This document shows, in pieces, positions 53,130 to 64,000 of a stretch of DNA of 64,000 nt (positions within the stretch are counted from its first letter, which is position 1; the number at the start of each line of letters is the position of its first letter). Under the pieces are notes generated by a model. That model was not told the origin of the DNA. It saw only the letters and a program-made list of their open reading frames with translations, and searched no databases. The translations under genes were made by a program, and so were the position numbers. Source of the DNA: Mesorhizobium sp. M9A.F.Ca.ET.002.03.1.2 (GTDB taxonomy: Bacteria > Pseudomonadota > Alphaproteobacteria > Rhizobiales > Rhizobiaceae); contig NZ_CP034443.1 in the NCBI RefSeq assembly GCF_003952365.1, positions 5,449,001 to 5,513,000 of the forward strand, read 5' to 3'.

Positions 53130-53263
53130 CGACCACTCCTTGGGGAAAGGCCGTATGTAGGGAGAGCCGCCTGCCTTGTCACACCAATTCGCTTGAGCCA
53201 ACGATCAGCGGAAATGATCGCCCCGGCCCGCCGCAAGCCCGGGCGTGCGCCATCGGTCCGGGG

Positions 53264-53955
53264 CTAGTCCTGCGGGACCTTGCCCTCGATCGCCCGCCCC
53301 CAGTCGAGCAGCGGCTTGGCGCGCAAGGTGAAATCGACGAGTTCGTCGCTCAACGCAGCGCCATGGATTGTCGCCGGATCGATTCTATGCTGGACGACGA
53401 AATGCCGGTTGCGGATGGCATCGAGAAGATCGGCTTGCGTGACATGCTCGAAACCGCGCGGCGTGCGCTTCATGCGGCCTTCGGTTTCAAGCCCCAGACC
53501 GTTCATCCTCAACGCCGCCACCAAGGCACGGAATTCACCCGGCCGCGCGGCGATGGCCTGGCGCATCGCCAGCAGTAGCGCCGGCCCCGGCTGCCACCAG
53601 GCAACGCCGGCAAAACAGCGGTCGAGCCCGATATAGACGAACAAGACACCCTGCTCCATCTTGGTGCCGTCGGGCGAAAGGATTGCCGACAGATGCCGGT
53701 TGTAGGGCCGTTTGTCCTTGGCGAACCGCACGTCGCGATTGATCCGGAACAGCGACTTCTTGCGATCGCCGCGCAGGCCCAGCCCTGCTGCCGCGAAGCG
53801 CTCGGAGAGGGTTTCGACCAGATCGCCGAAGGGGTCGCGCAGCTCGCGTTCGAAGAGGTCGCGGTTCTCCTGGAACCACTCCCGGCTCTGGTGGAAATCC
53901 AACGCCCTGAGAAATGGAATGGCCTTCTGGCCGAAACCGTTGAACGTGCCGGCCA

Positions 53956-53956
<1 letters not shown>
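53264..53956 (-). CDS. DUF2461 family protein
   Basis: 230 residues. FLRALDFHQSREWFQENRDL and DRKKSLFRINRDVRFAKDKR match DUF2461 (TIGR02453), a conserved protein of unknown function. ATG overlaps the ligA stop by one base (TGATG), so the two are probably co-translated. GTG three bases earlier is also possible. Confidence 0.9.
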
Positions 53957-56257
<2,301 letters not shown>

Positions 56258-56393
56258 ATGGCGCGACACAATAGAACAGGATTCTCTCATAAGGGAGAGA
56301 CCAGGCACGGGAAAATCATTCCTGAACAGCGGGATGGAGCCATATCCTGACTCTGTCCGAAGGGCCGGGCTATCGACGTCGGACGGCGTGTAG

Positions 56394-58067
56394 CTAAGCC
56401 GCCGCGGTGTTCTCGCGCAGCAGCCGCTCGGCCGCCGCGCGCGCCTCGTCGGTGATGGTCGCTCCGGCAAGCATCCGCGCGATCTCTTCCTGGCGCGCCG
56501 CCCGGTCCATCTCCGCGATGCCGGTCGCGACGCGATCGGCGCCGCCGGATTTGGAGATCAGGAAATGTGTCGCCGCCCGTGCCGCCACTTGCGGCGCGTG
56601 CGTAACCGAAAGCACCTGTACGCGCTTCGACAGCCGCGCCAGCCTTTGGCCGATGGCGTCCGCCACCGCGCCGCCAACGCCGGTGTCGATTTCATCGAAG
56701 ACCAAAGTCGGCGCCGAGCCGCGGTCGGCCAGCGCCACCTTCAGTGCCAGCAGGAACCGCGAAAGCTCGCCGCCGGAGGCGACTTTCATCATCGGGCCCG
56801 GTCTTGTGCCGGGATTGGTGCGCACCCAGAACTCGACCTGATCGATGCCCTCTTCCATGCGGCTCTCGGCCTCGCTTGCCATCTCGACGATGAACGCGGC
56901 CCGCTCGAGCTTCAGCGCCGGCAATTCGGCCATCACCGCCTTGGTCAATCCGACCGCCGCCGCAAGGCGAAGCGACGAAAGTTGCGCCGCGGAAATGTCA
57001 TAGGCTTCGCGCGCGGCGGCGGCCTGCTTTTCCAGCCCGTGCAGGCGCTCCTCGCCGGCATCGAGATCGGCGAGATCGGCCGCCATCGTGTCGCGCAATT
57101 GCGCCAGGTCGTCGACCGCCACGTTGTGCTTGCGTGAGGCGGCACGCAGCGAAAATAGCCGCTCCTCGGCCTGTTCCAGCCGCCGCGGATCATATTCGGT
57201 GGCGCGAAGTGCCGCGTCCACGCCCGATTGGGCGGCGTCGAGCGACAGCATCGCCTCGTCGAGCGATTTGACCACGTCCTCGAGCAGGCCGGGCGCCTCG
57301 GTCACCTTGCGCTGCAGCCGCCGCAACAGGCTGGCGAGCTGCGGCAAGGGCGAGGACGGGCCCGAGAGCACATCTTGCGCATCATGGATTTCCGAGGCGA
57401 TCTTTTCCGTCCGCATCATCGAGGCACGCAGTTCGGCCAGGTCGGCTTCCTCGCCGGGCTGAGGGTCGAGCTTCGTCAATTCGGCGACCGCGGCGCGCAG
57501 ATAGTCGGCCTCGCGGGCCGCCGCTTCCACCTTGGCGCGGTGTCGCGAAAATTCCTGCTCGCAGGCCCGCCAATGCCGCCATGCCTCGCCGGTCGCGCGG
57601 ACAGCGCCGAGATGACCGCCGAAACTGTCAAGCAATTCGCGATGGGCGCCGGGATCGACCAAGGCGCGCTCGTCATGCTGGCCGTGGATCTCGACCAGCG
57701 CGTGGCCGACATCGCGCATCAGCGTCACACTGGAGGGTTGGTCGTTGACGAAGACGCGGGTACGGCCATCCGCCGTCTGCACGCGGCGTAGGATGATGTC
57801 GCCATCGTCCTCGATGGCGTTGTCGGCAAGCAGCATGCGGGCAGGATGGTTGCGCGGCACGTCGAACACGGCGATGACTTGGCCCTGTGCCGCGCCATGA
57901 CGCACCAGCGAAGCGTCGCCGCGGGCGCCAAGCGCCAGCGACAGCGCGTCGAGCAGGATGGATTTTCCAGCGCCGGTTTCGCCGGTCAGCACCGAAAGGC
58001 CGGACGAAAAGTCGATGTCCAGCTTCTCGATCAGAACGATATCGCGGATCGACAGCCTGGAAAGCAT
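56394..58067 (-). CDS. recN: DNA repair protein RecN
   Basis: 557 residues. SMC-like ATPase: Walker A LTGETGAGKSILLDALSLAL near residue 29, Walker B-like TLVFDEIDTGVGG near 470, and long coiled coils between (about 160-380). Works in double-strand break repair. The ATG at 58067 starts the usual MLSRLSIRDIVLIEKLDIDF; the longer frame to 58187 overlaps bamD and is not RecN. Confidence 0.95.
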   Translation of the reverse strand: MLSRLSIRDIVLIEKLDIDFSSGLSVLTGETGAGKSILLDALSLALGARGDASLVRHGAAQGQVIAVFDVPRNHPARMLLADNAIEDDGDIILRRVQTADGRTRVFVNDQPSSVTLMRDVGHALVEIHGQHDERALVDPGAHRELLDSFGGHLGAVRATGEAWRHWRACEQEFSRHRAKVEAAAREADYLRAAVAELTKLDPQPGEEADLAELRASMMRTEKIASEIHDAQDVLSGPSSPLPQLASLLRRLQRKVTEAPGLLEDVVKSLDEAMLSLDAAQSGVDAALRATEYDPRRLEQAEERLFSLRAASRKHNVAVDDLAQLRDTMAADLADLDAGEERLHGLEKQAAAAREAYDISAAQLSSLRLAAAVGLTKAVMAELPALKLERAAFIVEMASEAESRMEEGIDQVEFWVRTNPGTRPGPMMKVASGGELSRFLLALKVALADRGSAPTLVFDEIDTGVGGAVADAIGQRLARLSKRVQVLSVTHAPQVAARAATHFLISKSGGADRVATGIAEMDRAARQEEIARMLAGATITDEARAAAERLLRENTAAA

Positions 58068-58081
58068 GGCGACGCGCCGCT

Positions 58082-58951
58082 TCAGGCGCCGGTGATCAGC
58101 TTCCCGGCCTTGGAGATCCACGACCCGGCACTCTCGCGCGGCTCGAGCCCACCAGTCTGCAGGAGCTTGTAGGAATCCTTGTACCACACGCTGTCGGGGT
58201 AGTTGGTGCCGAGCACAGCCGCGGCAGTCTGCGCTTCCGCCGTCAGCCCCATCGCGTAGTAGCTTTCGGTGAGACGGGCAAGGGCTTCCTCGACATGGCG
58301 CGTGTTGGAATAGGTCTCCACCACGGTGCGGAACCGCTTGACGGCGGCGATGTATTCACGCCGCTCGAGATAGTAGCGGCCGATCTGCATCTCCTTGCCG
58401 GCGAGCTGGTCGTTGGCGAAGCGGATCTTTTCCTTGGCATCGTCGACATATTCCGAATCGGGCCAGCGCGTCACCAGATCCTGCATTGTCTGCACGGTCT
58501 GACGCGCTTCCTTCTGGTCCTGCGTGACGTCCTTGATCTGCCGGTAGTAGCTGAGCCCGATGATGTACTGGGCATAGGCGGCGTCGTCGGTCGTCGGATA
58601 GAGCGTGAGATAGCGCTTGGCCGAACCGATCGCCTCGGTATAGTTGCCCTGGCGATAATCGGCGAAGGCGCCCATCACCATCGATTTGCGGGCGTATTCC
58701 GAATAGGGATGCTGGCGGTCGACTGCACCGAATTTGCGGCTTGCCTCCTGCAGGCGCCCGGCATTCAGATTGGCAAGGCCCTGATTGTAGAGGACGTCGG
58801 CCGGCTCGGTCTGCTCGACATAGGTCGACAGGTCGACATCCTTCTCGGACGACATGCAGGCCGACAGTAACAGCGATGGAACGACCACCGAAAGCGCCAG
58901 GAAAACAGCCCGCTGCGGCGCTTCCGATTGACCAACTCGCTTGAAAAACAT
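58082..58951 (-). CDS. bamD: Outer membrane protein assembly factor BamD
   Basis: 289 residues. Lipoprotein signal with lipobox LLLSAC (Cys near residue 32) and five TPR-like repeats ([40 protein letters not shown]). Part of the BAM complex inserting outer membrane beta-barrels. ATG 58951 after AGGGCGGA; upstream ATGs exist. 14 bp before recN. Confidence 0.94.
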   Translation of the reverse strand: MFFKRVGQSEAPQRAVFLALSVVVPSLLLSACMSSEKDVDLSTYVEQTEPADVLYNQGLANLNAGRLQEASRKFGAVDRQHPYSEYARKSMVMGAFADYRQGNYTEAIGSAKRYLTLYPTTDDAAYAQYIIGLSYYRQIKDVTQDQKEARQTVQTMQDLVTRWPDSEYVDDAKEKIRFANDQLAGKEMQIGRYYLERREYIAAVKRFRTVVETYSNTRHVEEALARLTESYYAMGLTAEAQTAAAVLGTNYPDSVWYKDSYKLLQTGGLEPRESAGSWISKAGKLITGA

Positions 58952-59166
58952 GATTGGATTCCGCCCTTTCGGCGCCATTTCAGTCGTCATTCGCTCTGGG
59001 GCAGCAGCCATAAACCATAACCGCCGTGCCCGGCAACGCTATCTCCGGCCAATCGCACATTTTTGTGGCGGCCCGGCGCAGCCTGCACACTTGCATGATT
59101 TCGCCGGCCAATGATGCATTCATGCAACACGGGCCGGCGACCATAAAGCCCGAGAAACGTTAAGAA

Positions 59167-60114
59167 TCAGATCATCCAGGGCGCGTAAACGGGCGCGTAG
59201 ACGGCGCTCATCTCGGCGGTGCGACCGCGCTCGCGGCGTGTCGTCTCGACGATCTCGAACGCCGAACGGTCCGACAAAAGGCGACGCAGCGCTGCCGCGT
59301 TCAGCCTGTGGCCACCGCGATAGGAACGGAAGCAGCCAATGAACCGGGCGCCGGCCAGCGCCAGATCGCCCATGGCGTCCATCGTCTTGTGCCGCACGAA
59401 CTCGTTGGGATAGCGCAAGCCTCCCACGTTGATGACGCGGTTGTCGTCGCCGATCACCAGGGAGTTTTCCAGCGAAGAGCCAAGCGCATAGCCGGCTGCC
59501 CACAGCCGCTCGACGTCCTTCATAAAACCAAAGGTACGGGCGCGCGCGATATCGCGGCGGAAAATGTCGGCGTTCATGTCGGATGCGAAGAGCTGACGGC
59601 CGATCGCCGGGCTTTCGAAATCGATCTCGATCTCGAAGCGCGTGCCGTCATAAGGCCTGAATTCCGCCCAGGAGGCACCGTTCTCTATGCGAACCGGCTT
59701 GATCACCCGGATGTAGCGGCGCTTGACCGGCAGCGTATCGATGCCCGCCTGGTCGATGGCCTCCACGAACGCCATGGCGCTGCCGTCAAGGATCGGAACC
59801 TCGTGGCCGTCGATCTCGATGACGATGTTGTCGATGCCGAGCCCGAAAAGCGTGGCCATCAGATGTTCGACGGTGGCGATATGCTCGCCTGCCGGATCGC
59901 CGAGCATGGTGCACAGATCGGTGGCGCCGACTTCGGAAACAAGCGCGCGGAACTCACGGCTCTCGCTTCCACTCGAAAGCTGGAACACGATACCCGTATC
60001 AGCGTCTGCCGGCAGGAAATGGACGGTAACAGGCTTGCCGCTGTGAACGCCGGTACCCGTCAGCGTCGCACGCGATTTAAGTGTCGTCTGATAGTCCTGC
60101 AAGACAAACCCCAT
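59167..60114 (-). CDS. lpxC: UDP-3-O-acyl-N-acetylglucosamine deacetylase
   Basis: 315 residues. Committed step of lipid A synthesis. Zinc ligand His in TVEHLMATLFGLG near residue 81, the HKTMDAMGDLALAG motif (His and Asp ligands) near 238-250 and the catalytic His in YRGGHRLNAAALR. Usually follows ftsZ, as here. Confidence 0.97.
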   Translation of the reverse strand: MGFVLQDYQTTLKSRATLTGTGVHSGKPVTVHFLPADADTGIVFQLSSGSESREFRALVSEVGATDLCTMLGDPAGEHIATVEHLMATLFGLGIDNIVIEIDGHEVPILDGSAMAFVEAIDQAGIDTLPVKRRYIRVIKPVRIENGASWAEFRPYDGTRFEIEIDFESPAIGRQLFASDMNADIFRRDIARARTFGFMKDVERLWAAGYALGSSLENSLVIGDDNRVINVGGLRYPNEFVRHKTMDAMGDLALAGARFIGCFRSYRGGHRLNAAALRRLLSDRSAFEIVETTRRERGRTAEMSAVYAPVYAPWMI

Positions 60115-60334
60115 AGCCCACTGCCCAAGTCCGCTTTATCACCCCAAAGGGCACGGCACTTGATTTGATCGGCTGGCAGGGGCCACTTCCCCCGAATCCC
60201 GGCAAACCGACGTCGGTCGGAGGCGAAGATAGTGATCCGGCAGGGAGACTCCAAATCACGGTTTCTTACTTTCTGTAACCGCGACCAGAGGCGTGCAGGG
60301 TCACGTAATATTCTGTTTTAAAAGAACTTTTTGC

Positions 60335-60370
60335 GTTAACAGGCAAACAATCTCTTGTCTGCCTGTTAAC
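60335..60370. terminator. Stem-loop after ftsZ
   Basis: Perfect 11-bp inverted repeat GTTAACAGGCA/TGCCTGTTAAC with a 14-base loop, 24 bp after the ftsZ stop. On the minus strand it is followed by a short T-rich stretch, so it may terminate part of ftsQAZ transcription. The remaining gap to lpxC shows no other feature. Confidence 0.55.
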
Positions 60371-60393
60371 AATTGTTACGGACCGTTAACAGA

Positions 60394-62061
60394 TCAATTG
60401 GCTTGGCGGCGCAGGAATGCCGGAATCTCCAGCTGATCGTCTTCCTGGACAGCCCTGCTCTGCGGCGTCAGCCGGCCCTGGTCGTCCAACTGGCCACGGC
60501 GCGGCGCGTAAAGCTGCGGATCCTGGCTGGCAAGGCGACGCACTTCAGGCGCCGCCTGGCGCAGTTTCGGCTCGCGCGGCTGCGCCGGCTGCAGCCGTGC
60601 AGGTTCCTCTTCGCGGCGGGTAAGGCCATTCGTCAGGCGCTTGAGCAGTCCCATCGGTCCGCTGTTCTCATGATCGGCTACCGGGCGGCCCTTGGCTTCC
60701 ACTTCGGCTTTCACCACTGGCGGGAAGTCCTCGACGCGCGGCATGCGCTGGGGTGCCGCGGCGACCGGCTGAAGCGCTTCGCGCTGCGGCGCGGGCTGCA
60801 TCGCTTGCTGAACCATTGGCTGCACGATCGGCTGCGGCTGGGGCGGAGGCGCCTGGAAGATCTTGCTCTGCGGACGGAAATCTTCCGCATGGGCAGCCGG
60901 CGCGGGACGCGCCATCGCCGCGGCGTTGGCCTCGGCAAGATGGATCGCCTCGGCTACCGGGTCGGCGGCGCGTGGCTCGTAGCCTCCCTGCTGGACAGGC
61001 GCCGGACGGCTTTCCACGGCCGGAGCGGCCGGGCGGCTGACCGGCTTTGGCGGAGCCGTGCGGATGGCGATCGGCGCGGCGGCGATTTCAGCCGCCGATT
61101 TGTCGATGCCGGTGGCGACCACCGAGACGCGGATGACGCCTTCGAGATCCTCGTCGAACGTCGCTCCCAGAATGATGTTGGCTTCCTGGTCGACCTCCTC
61201 GCGAATGCGGGTCGCCGCCTCGTCGACTTCGAACAGGGTCAGGTCGCGGCCGCCGGTGATCGAGATCAGCAGGCCCTTGGCGCCCTTCATCGAGGTCTCG
61301 TCGAGCAGCGGGTTGGCGATCGCGGCTTCGGCGGCGGCCATGGCGCGGCCCTCGCCGGAAGCCTCGCCCGTCCCCATCATCGCCTTGCCCATCTCGCGCA
61401 TGACCGAGCGGACGTCGGCGAAGTCGAGGTTGATCAACCCTTCCTTGACCATCAGGTCGGTGATGCAGGCTACGCCGGAATAGAGCACCTGGTCGGCCAT
61501 GGCGAAAGCATCGGCGAAGGTCGTCTTGTCATTGGCCAGCCGGAACAGGTTCTGGTTGGGGATGACGATGAGGGTATCAACGCATTTCTGCAATTCCTCG
61601 ATGCCCATATCCGCCGTCTTCATGCGGCGCTGGCCTTCGAAATGGAACGGCTTGGTGACGACGCCGACGGTGAGAATCCCCTTTTCACGAGCGGCACGTG
61701 CAACGACCGGCGCGGCCCCGGTGCCGGTGCCACCGCCCATGCCGGCAGTGACGAAGCACATATGGGTGTTGGAGAGATGATCGACGATCTCGTCGATGCA
61801 TTCCTCCGCCGCCGCGCGCCCGACTTCCGGCTGCGATCCCGCACCCAGGCCCTCGGTGACATGCGCGCCGAGCTGGATCAGCCGATCCGACTTGGACATG
61901 GTCAGCGCCTGTGCGTCGGTATTGGCCACCACGAACTCGACGCCGCGCAAGCCCGCGGTGATCATGTTGTTGACGGCATTGCCGCCGCCACCGCCAACAC
62001 CGAACACGGTGATACGTGGCTTGAGCTCGGTGATGTCCGGCTTTTGCAGATTGATGGTCAT
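60394..62061 (-). CDS. ftsZ: Cell division protein FtsZ
   Basis: 555 residues. Tubulin GTPase domain: [20 protein letters not shown] near residue 24 and the signature [20 protein letters not shown] near 110. A long disordered Pro/Gln/Ala-rich linker (about 325-530), usual in rhizobia, leads to the C-terminal tail [15 protein letters not shown] that binds FtsA. Forms the Z ring. 67 bp after ftsA. Confidence 0.97.
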   Translation of the reverse strand: MTINLQKPDITELKPRITVFGVGGGGGNAVNNMITAGLRGVEFVVANTDAQALTMSKSDRLIQLGAHVTEGLGAGSQPEVGRAAAEECIDEIVDHLSNTHMCFVTAGMGGGTGTGAAPVVARAAREKGILTVGVVTKPFHFEGQRRMKTADMGIEELQKCVDTLIVIPNQNLFRLANDKTTFADAFAMADQVLYSGVACITDLMVKEGLINLDFADVRSVMREMGKAMMGTGEASGEGRAMAAAEAAIANPLLDETSMKGAKGLLISITGGRDLTLFEVDEAATRIREEVDQEANIILGATFDEDLEGVIRVSVVATGIDKSAAEIAAAPIAIRTAPPKPVSRPAAPAVESRPAPVQQGGYEPRAADPVAEAIHLAEANAAAMARPAPAAHAEDFRPQSKIFQAPPPQPQPIVQPMVQQAMQPAPQREALQPVAAAPQRMPRVEDFPPVVKAEVEAKGRPVADHENSGPMGLLKRLTNGLTRREEEPARLQPAQPREPKLRQAAPEVRRLASQDPQLYAPRRGQLDDQGRLTPQSRAVQEDDQLEIPAFLRRQAN

Positions 62062-62128
62062 TGTCTCCGTCCTTTGCCTTTCCCGCCGCTTCGCCGCCGC
62101 GGCCGCCTATGGGGCTGTCCCCGTCAAT

Positions 62129-63436
62129 TTAAAAACTGTCTCTCAACCACTGACTCATTCGATGCAGTTTTCCGCCCGTTCCGGTCATCCTGAGACCAGA
62201 AATTCCTTTCGCCGGATGGCTCTCGAAATTCGCCATCTGCGGATAGATCAGAAGCCCGACCGGCGTCGAGAAAGCCGGCCCCTTGGCCGCCTCCGGCAGA
62301 CCCGCCACGCCGAGCGGACGGCCGATGCGCACGTTGCGTCCGAGAATGCGGCGCGCCGCCTCGGGCAGGCCGGAAAGCTGGCTGGCGCCGCCGGTCAGCA
62401 CGACGCGCTTGCCGACGGCGTTGCCGTAGCCGGACCTGTTCAGCCGGTCGCGCAACAATTCGAGCGTCTCGTCGATGCGTGCCCGGATGATGCGCGTCAT
62501 CACCGAACGCGGTATCTGCAGCGGCACCTCGCCATCCTCGCCGATCGGCTGTATCGAGACCAGGTCGCGGTCGTCGGCACTGCCGGGCAGCGCCGAGCCA
62601 TGCATCACTTTCAGCCTCTCGGCGGCGTCGAGCGAGGTCGACATGCCCTTGGCCATGTCCAGCGTGACGTGGTTGCCGCCGATGGCGATGGCGTCGCCAT
62701 GGACGAACTTGCCTTCCGAAAAGACCGAGATCGTCGTGGTGCCGCCGCCCATGTCGATGCAGGCCGCGCCCATCTCGAGTTCGTCGTCGACCAGTGCGGC
62801 AAGCCCGCTGGCATAGGGCGTCGCCACCATGCGCTCGACCGACAGATGCGAGCGGTTGATGCAGAGCTCCAGATTGCGCAAGGGTGCCGCGTCGCCGGTC
62901 AGCACATGCATGTCGACGCCGAGCTGGTCGCCGACCATGCCGCGCGGATCACGCACGCCGCGCTCGGCGTCCAGCGAAAAACCGACGGGAAGCGAATGGA
63001 TCACCTCGCGCTCGGCCCGGAGCGCCTGCTTGGCGCCGGCGGCAAGCACGCGCTTGATGTCGGCCTCGTCGGCCTCATGGCCGCCGAGATTGATGGTTGC
63101 CGAGAAGCTCTCGCTCTTCAGCCGGCCGGCCGTCATGTTGACGATCAGTGAATCGACCGTCAGGCCCGCCATGCGCTCAGCGGCATCGACGGCAAGACGG
63201 ATGGCGTGCTCGGCCCTGTCGAGATCGATGACGACGCCCGATTTCACGCCTTGCGATTTCTGGTGGCCGATGCCGATCACCTGGATGCGATGCGAACGCC
63301 CGCGCAGCAGCTTGCCGTCCTCGCGCGGCTTGAGCTTGGCCACCACACAGCAGACCTTGCTCGAACCGACATCCAGCACCGTCAAGGTGCCGGACCGGCG
63401 CGACGAGGCGTCGCCGTTGCCGCCAAGCCAGCTCAT
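62129..63436 (-). CDS. ftsA: Cell division protein FtsA
   Basis: 435 residues. Actin-like ATPase: VLDVGSSKVCCVVAKL near residue 19 and CIDMGGGTTTISVFSEGK near 230; GKRVVLTGGASQLSGLPEAA is the second phosphate loop. Ends in an amphipathic membrane-targeting helix (RMSQWLRDSF). Tethers FtsZ to the membrane. ATG 63436 overlaps the ftsQ stop by 4 bp (ATGA). Confidence 0.96.
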   Translation of the reverse strand: MSWLGGNGDASSRRSGTLTVLDVGSSKVCCVVAKLKPREDGKLLRGRSHRIQVIGIGHQKSQGVKSGVVIDLDRAEHAIRLAVDAAERMAGLTVDSLIVNMTAGRLKSESFSATINLGGHEADEADIKRVLAAGAKQALRAEREVIHSLPVGFSLDAERGVRDPRGMVGDQLGVDMHVLTGDAAPLRNLELCINRSHLSVERMVATPYASGLAALVDDELEMGAACIDMGGGTTTISVFSEGKFVHGDAIAIGGNHVTLDMAKGMSTSLDAAERLKVMHGSALPGSADDRDLVSIQPIGEDGEVPLQIPRSVMTRIIRARIDETLELLRDRLNRSGYGNAVGKRVVLTGGASQLSGLPEAARRILGRNVRIGRPLGVAGLPEAAKGPAFSTPVGLLIYPQMANFESHPAKGISGLRMTGTGGKLHRMSQWLRDSF

Positions 63437-64000
63437 ATCTTCGTCTCCGGCTTGCGCTTCGGCATTTTCGGCTTTTCCTTGAGCGCGGCCTCGCGCTGCG
63501 TCGCCGCTTCCGGCGTCAGCTGGACGACGAGGCGGTCGGAAAGACGCATGTCGACGGCGGCGATGTCGCGTGTCAGCAGCCCGTTCTCGCGATCCATCCT
63601 GACCAGATCGGCGATCGCCTGATCCTCGCCATCCTCGGGAAGCTTGACCGTGATTCCGTTCTCCAGCTTCAGGTCCCAACGCCGTTCGCCGATGCGGATA
63701 TAGCCTTTGACCCGCGCGGCAAGCTCCGGATATTTTTCGATCCTGGCAAGGAAATCCGGCGCCTTGGCCGGCGCGCCGGTGCCGACGATCAGCGGCAGCA
63801 ATGCCTGCTTGCCGCCGGAGAACGGCGCGATCACGGCGCCGGACCGCTCGATGACGGAAAGCCCGCTGCCCTGCTGCCAGAGCGCAAAGGGCTCGCGCTC
63901 CTCGATGCGCACCTCCAGCGTATGCGGATAGACCTTGCGCACCGCCGCAACCTCGACCCACGGCAGCGTGGCGATGCGCTCTCGCGCGGCTTCGGCATCG
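63433..64000 (-). CDS. ftsQ: Cell division protein FtsQ (5' part outside window)
   Basis: About 188 C-terminal residues. The first visible residues (DAEAARERIATLPWVEVAAV) belong to the POTRA domain; then RKVYPHTLEVRIEEREPFAL and the FtsQ/DivIB domain (WDLKLENGITVKLPEDGEDQ). The N-terminal membrane helix lies beyond the window. Links the division ring to septal peptidoglycan synthesis. Overlaps ftsA by 4 bp. Confidence 0.93.
   Translation of the reverse strand, partial: DAEAARERIATLPWVEVAAVRKVYPHTLEVRIEEREPFALWQQGSGLSVIERSGAVIAPFSGGKQALLPLIVGTGAPAKAPDFLARIEKYPELAARVKGYIRIGERRWDLKLENGITVKLPEDGEDQAIADLVRMDRENGLLTRDIAAVDMRLSDRLVVQLTPEAATQREAALKEKPKMPKRKPETKI

Noticed and set aside
60373..63151. 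Long plus-strand open frames opposite ftsZ and ftsA
   Set aside because: Antisense to ftsZ/ftsA; Arg/Gly/His-rich shadow composition.

Overview
The window is about 64 kb of GC-rich chromosomal DNA from an alphaproteobacterium of the order Hyphomicrobiales, most likely a Mesorhizobium. Four things support this. The tmRNA gene is circularly permuted and encodes the tag ANDNYAEARLAA, which I recall as the Mesorhizobium loti tag. The window ends in the ftsQ-ftsA-ftsZ-lpxC-bamD-recN-ligA order usual for rhizobia. There is an hflK-hflC-DUF2065-degP cluster. The intergenic palindromic repeats are of the kind seen in Mesorhizobium genomes. No prophage, transposase, CRISPR array or tRNA gene was seen, so this is mostly core chromosome with accessory pieces.

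Layout. 1-6 kb: a frameshifted XRE/cupin regulator cut by the window edge, a HerA-type ATPase, a diguanylate cyclase, miaA divergent from serB, and a GNAT acetyltransferase. 6-17 kb: the membrane quality-control cluster degP, DUF2065, hflC, hflK; then folA, a DUF4424 protein, cobF, the molybdate system modABC plus a short ModE with two candidate ModE boxes, and thyA. 17-22 kb: a DUF2853 protein, two-piece tmRNA (ssrA), a small lipoprotein, a Bcr/CflA exporter divergent from a TetR regulator with a perfect operator between them, sspB, and two small conserved proteins. 22-34 kb: a giant AsmA-like protein with an Ala/Glu/Lys/Arg tail, a D-lactate/glycolate-type dehydrogenase, a thioesterase, an Lrp regulator divergent from an EamA exporter, a dienelactone hydrolase-like protein and a PQQ-dependent sugar dehydrogenase.

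34-44 kb: a UvrD/PcrA helicase with a palindromic repeat apparently inserted in frame, then a LacI-controlled carbohydrate locus: a divergent regulator with a perfect 14-bp operator, and an operon of Gfo/Idh/MocA oxidoreductase, TIM-barrel isomerase/epimerase, and periplasmic binding protein, ATPase and permease of a ribose-type ABC importer. 44-53 kb: mixed genes (TMEM175-like channel, SDR, Fet4-like protein, hexapeptide acetyltransferase, CreA, SCO, prmA, aminopeptidase P, AzlCD exporter). 53-64 kb: DUF2461, ligA, recN, bamD, lpxC, ftsZ, ftsA and partial ftsQ, all on the minus strand.

The most unusual features are repeats. Three distinct 165-190 bp imperfect palindromes occur, one of them inside uvrD. 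A pair of inverted 8-bp tandem arrays lies exactly between the convergent stop codons of cobF and modE. A short dispersed repeat sits on the ends of small genes and seems to have supplied coding sequence. I found no clearly new multi-gene defence or biosynthetic system. The best candidate for undescribed biology is the LacI-controlled carbohydrate locus, whose substrate cannot be read from the sequence; the most unusual structure is the repeat inside uvrD.
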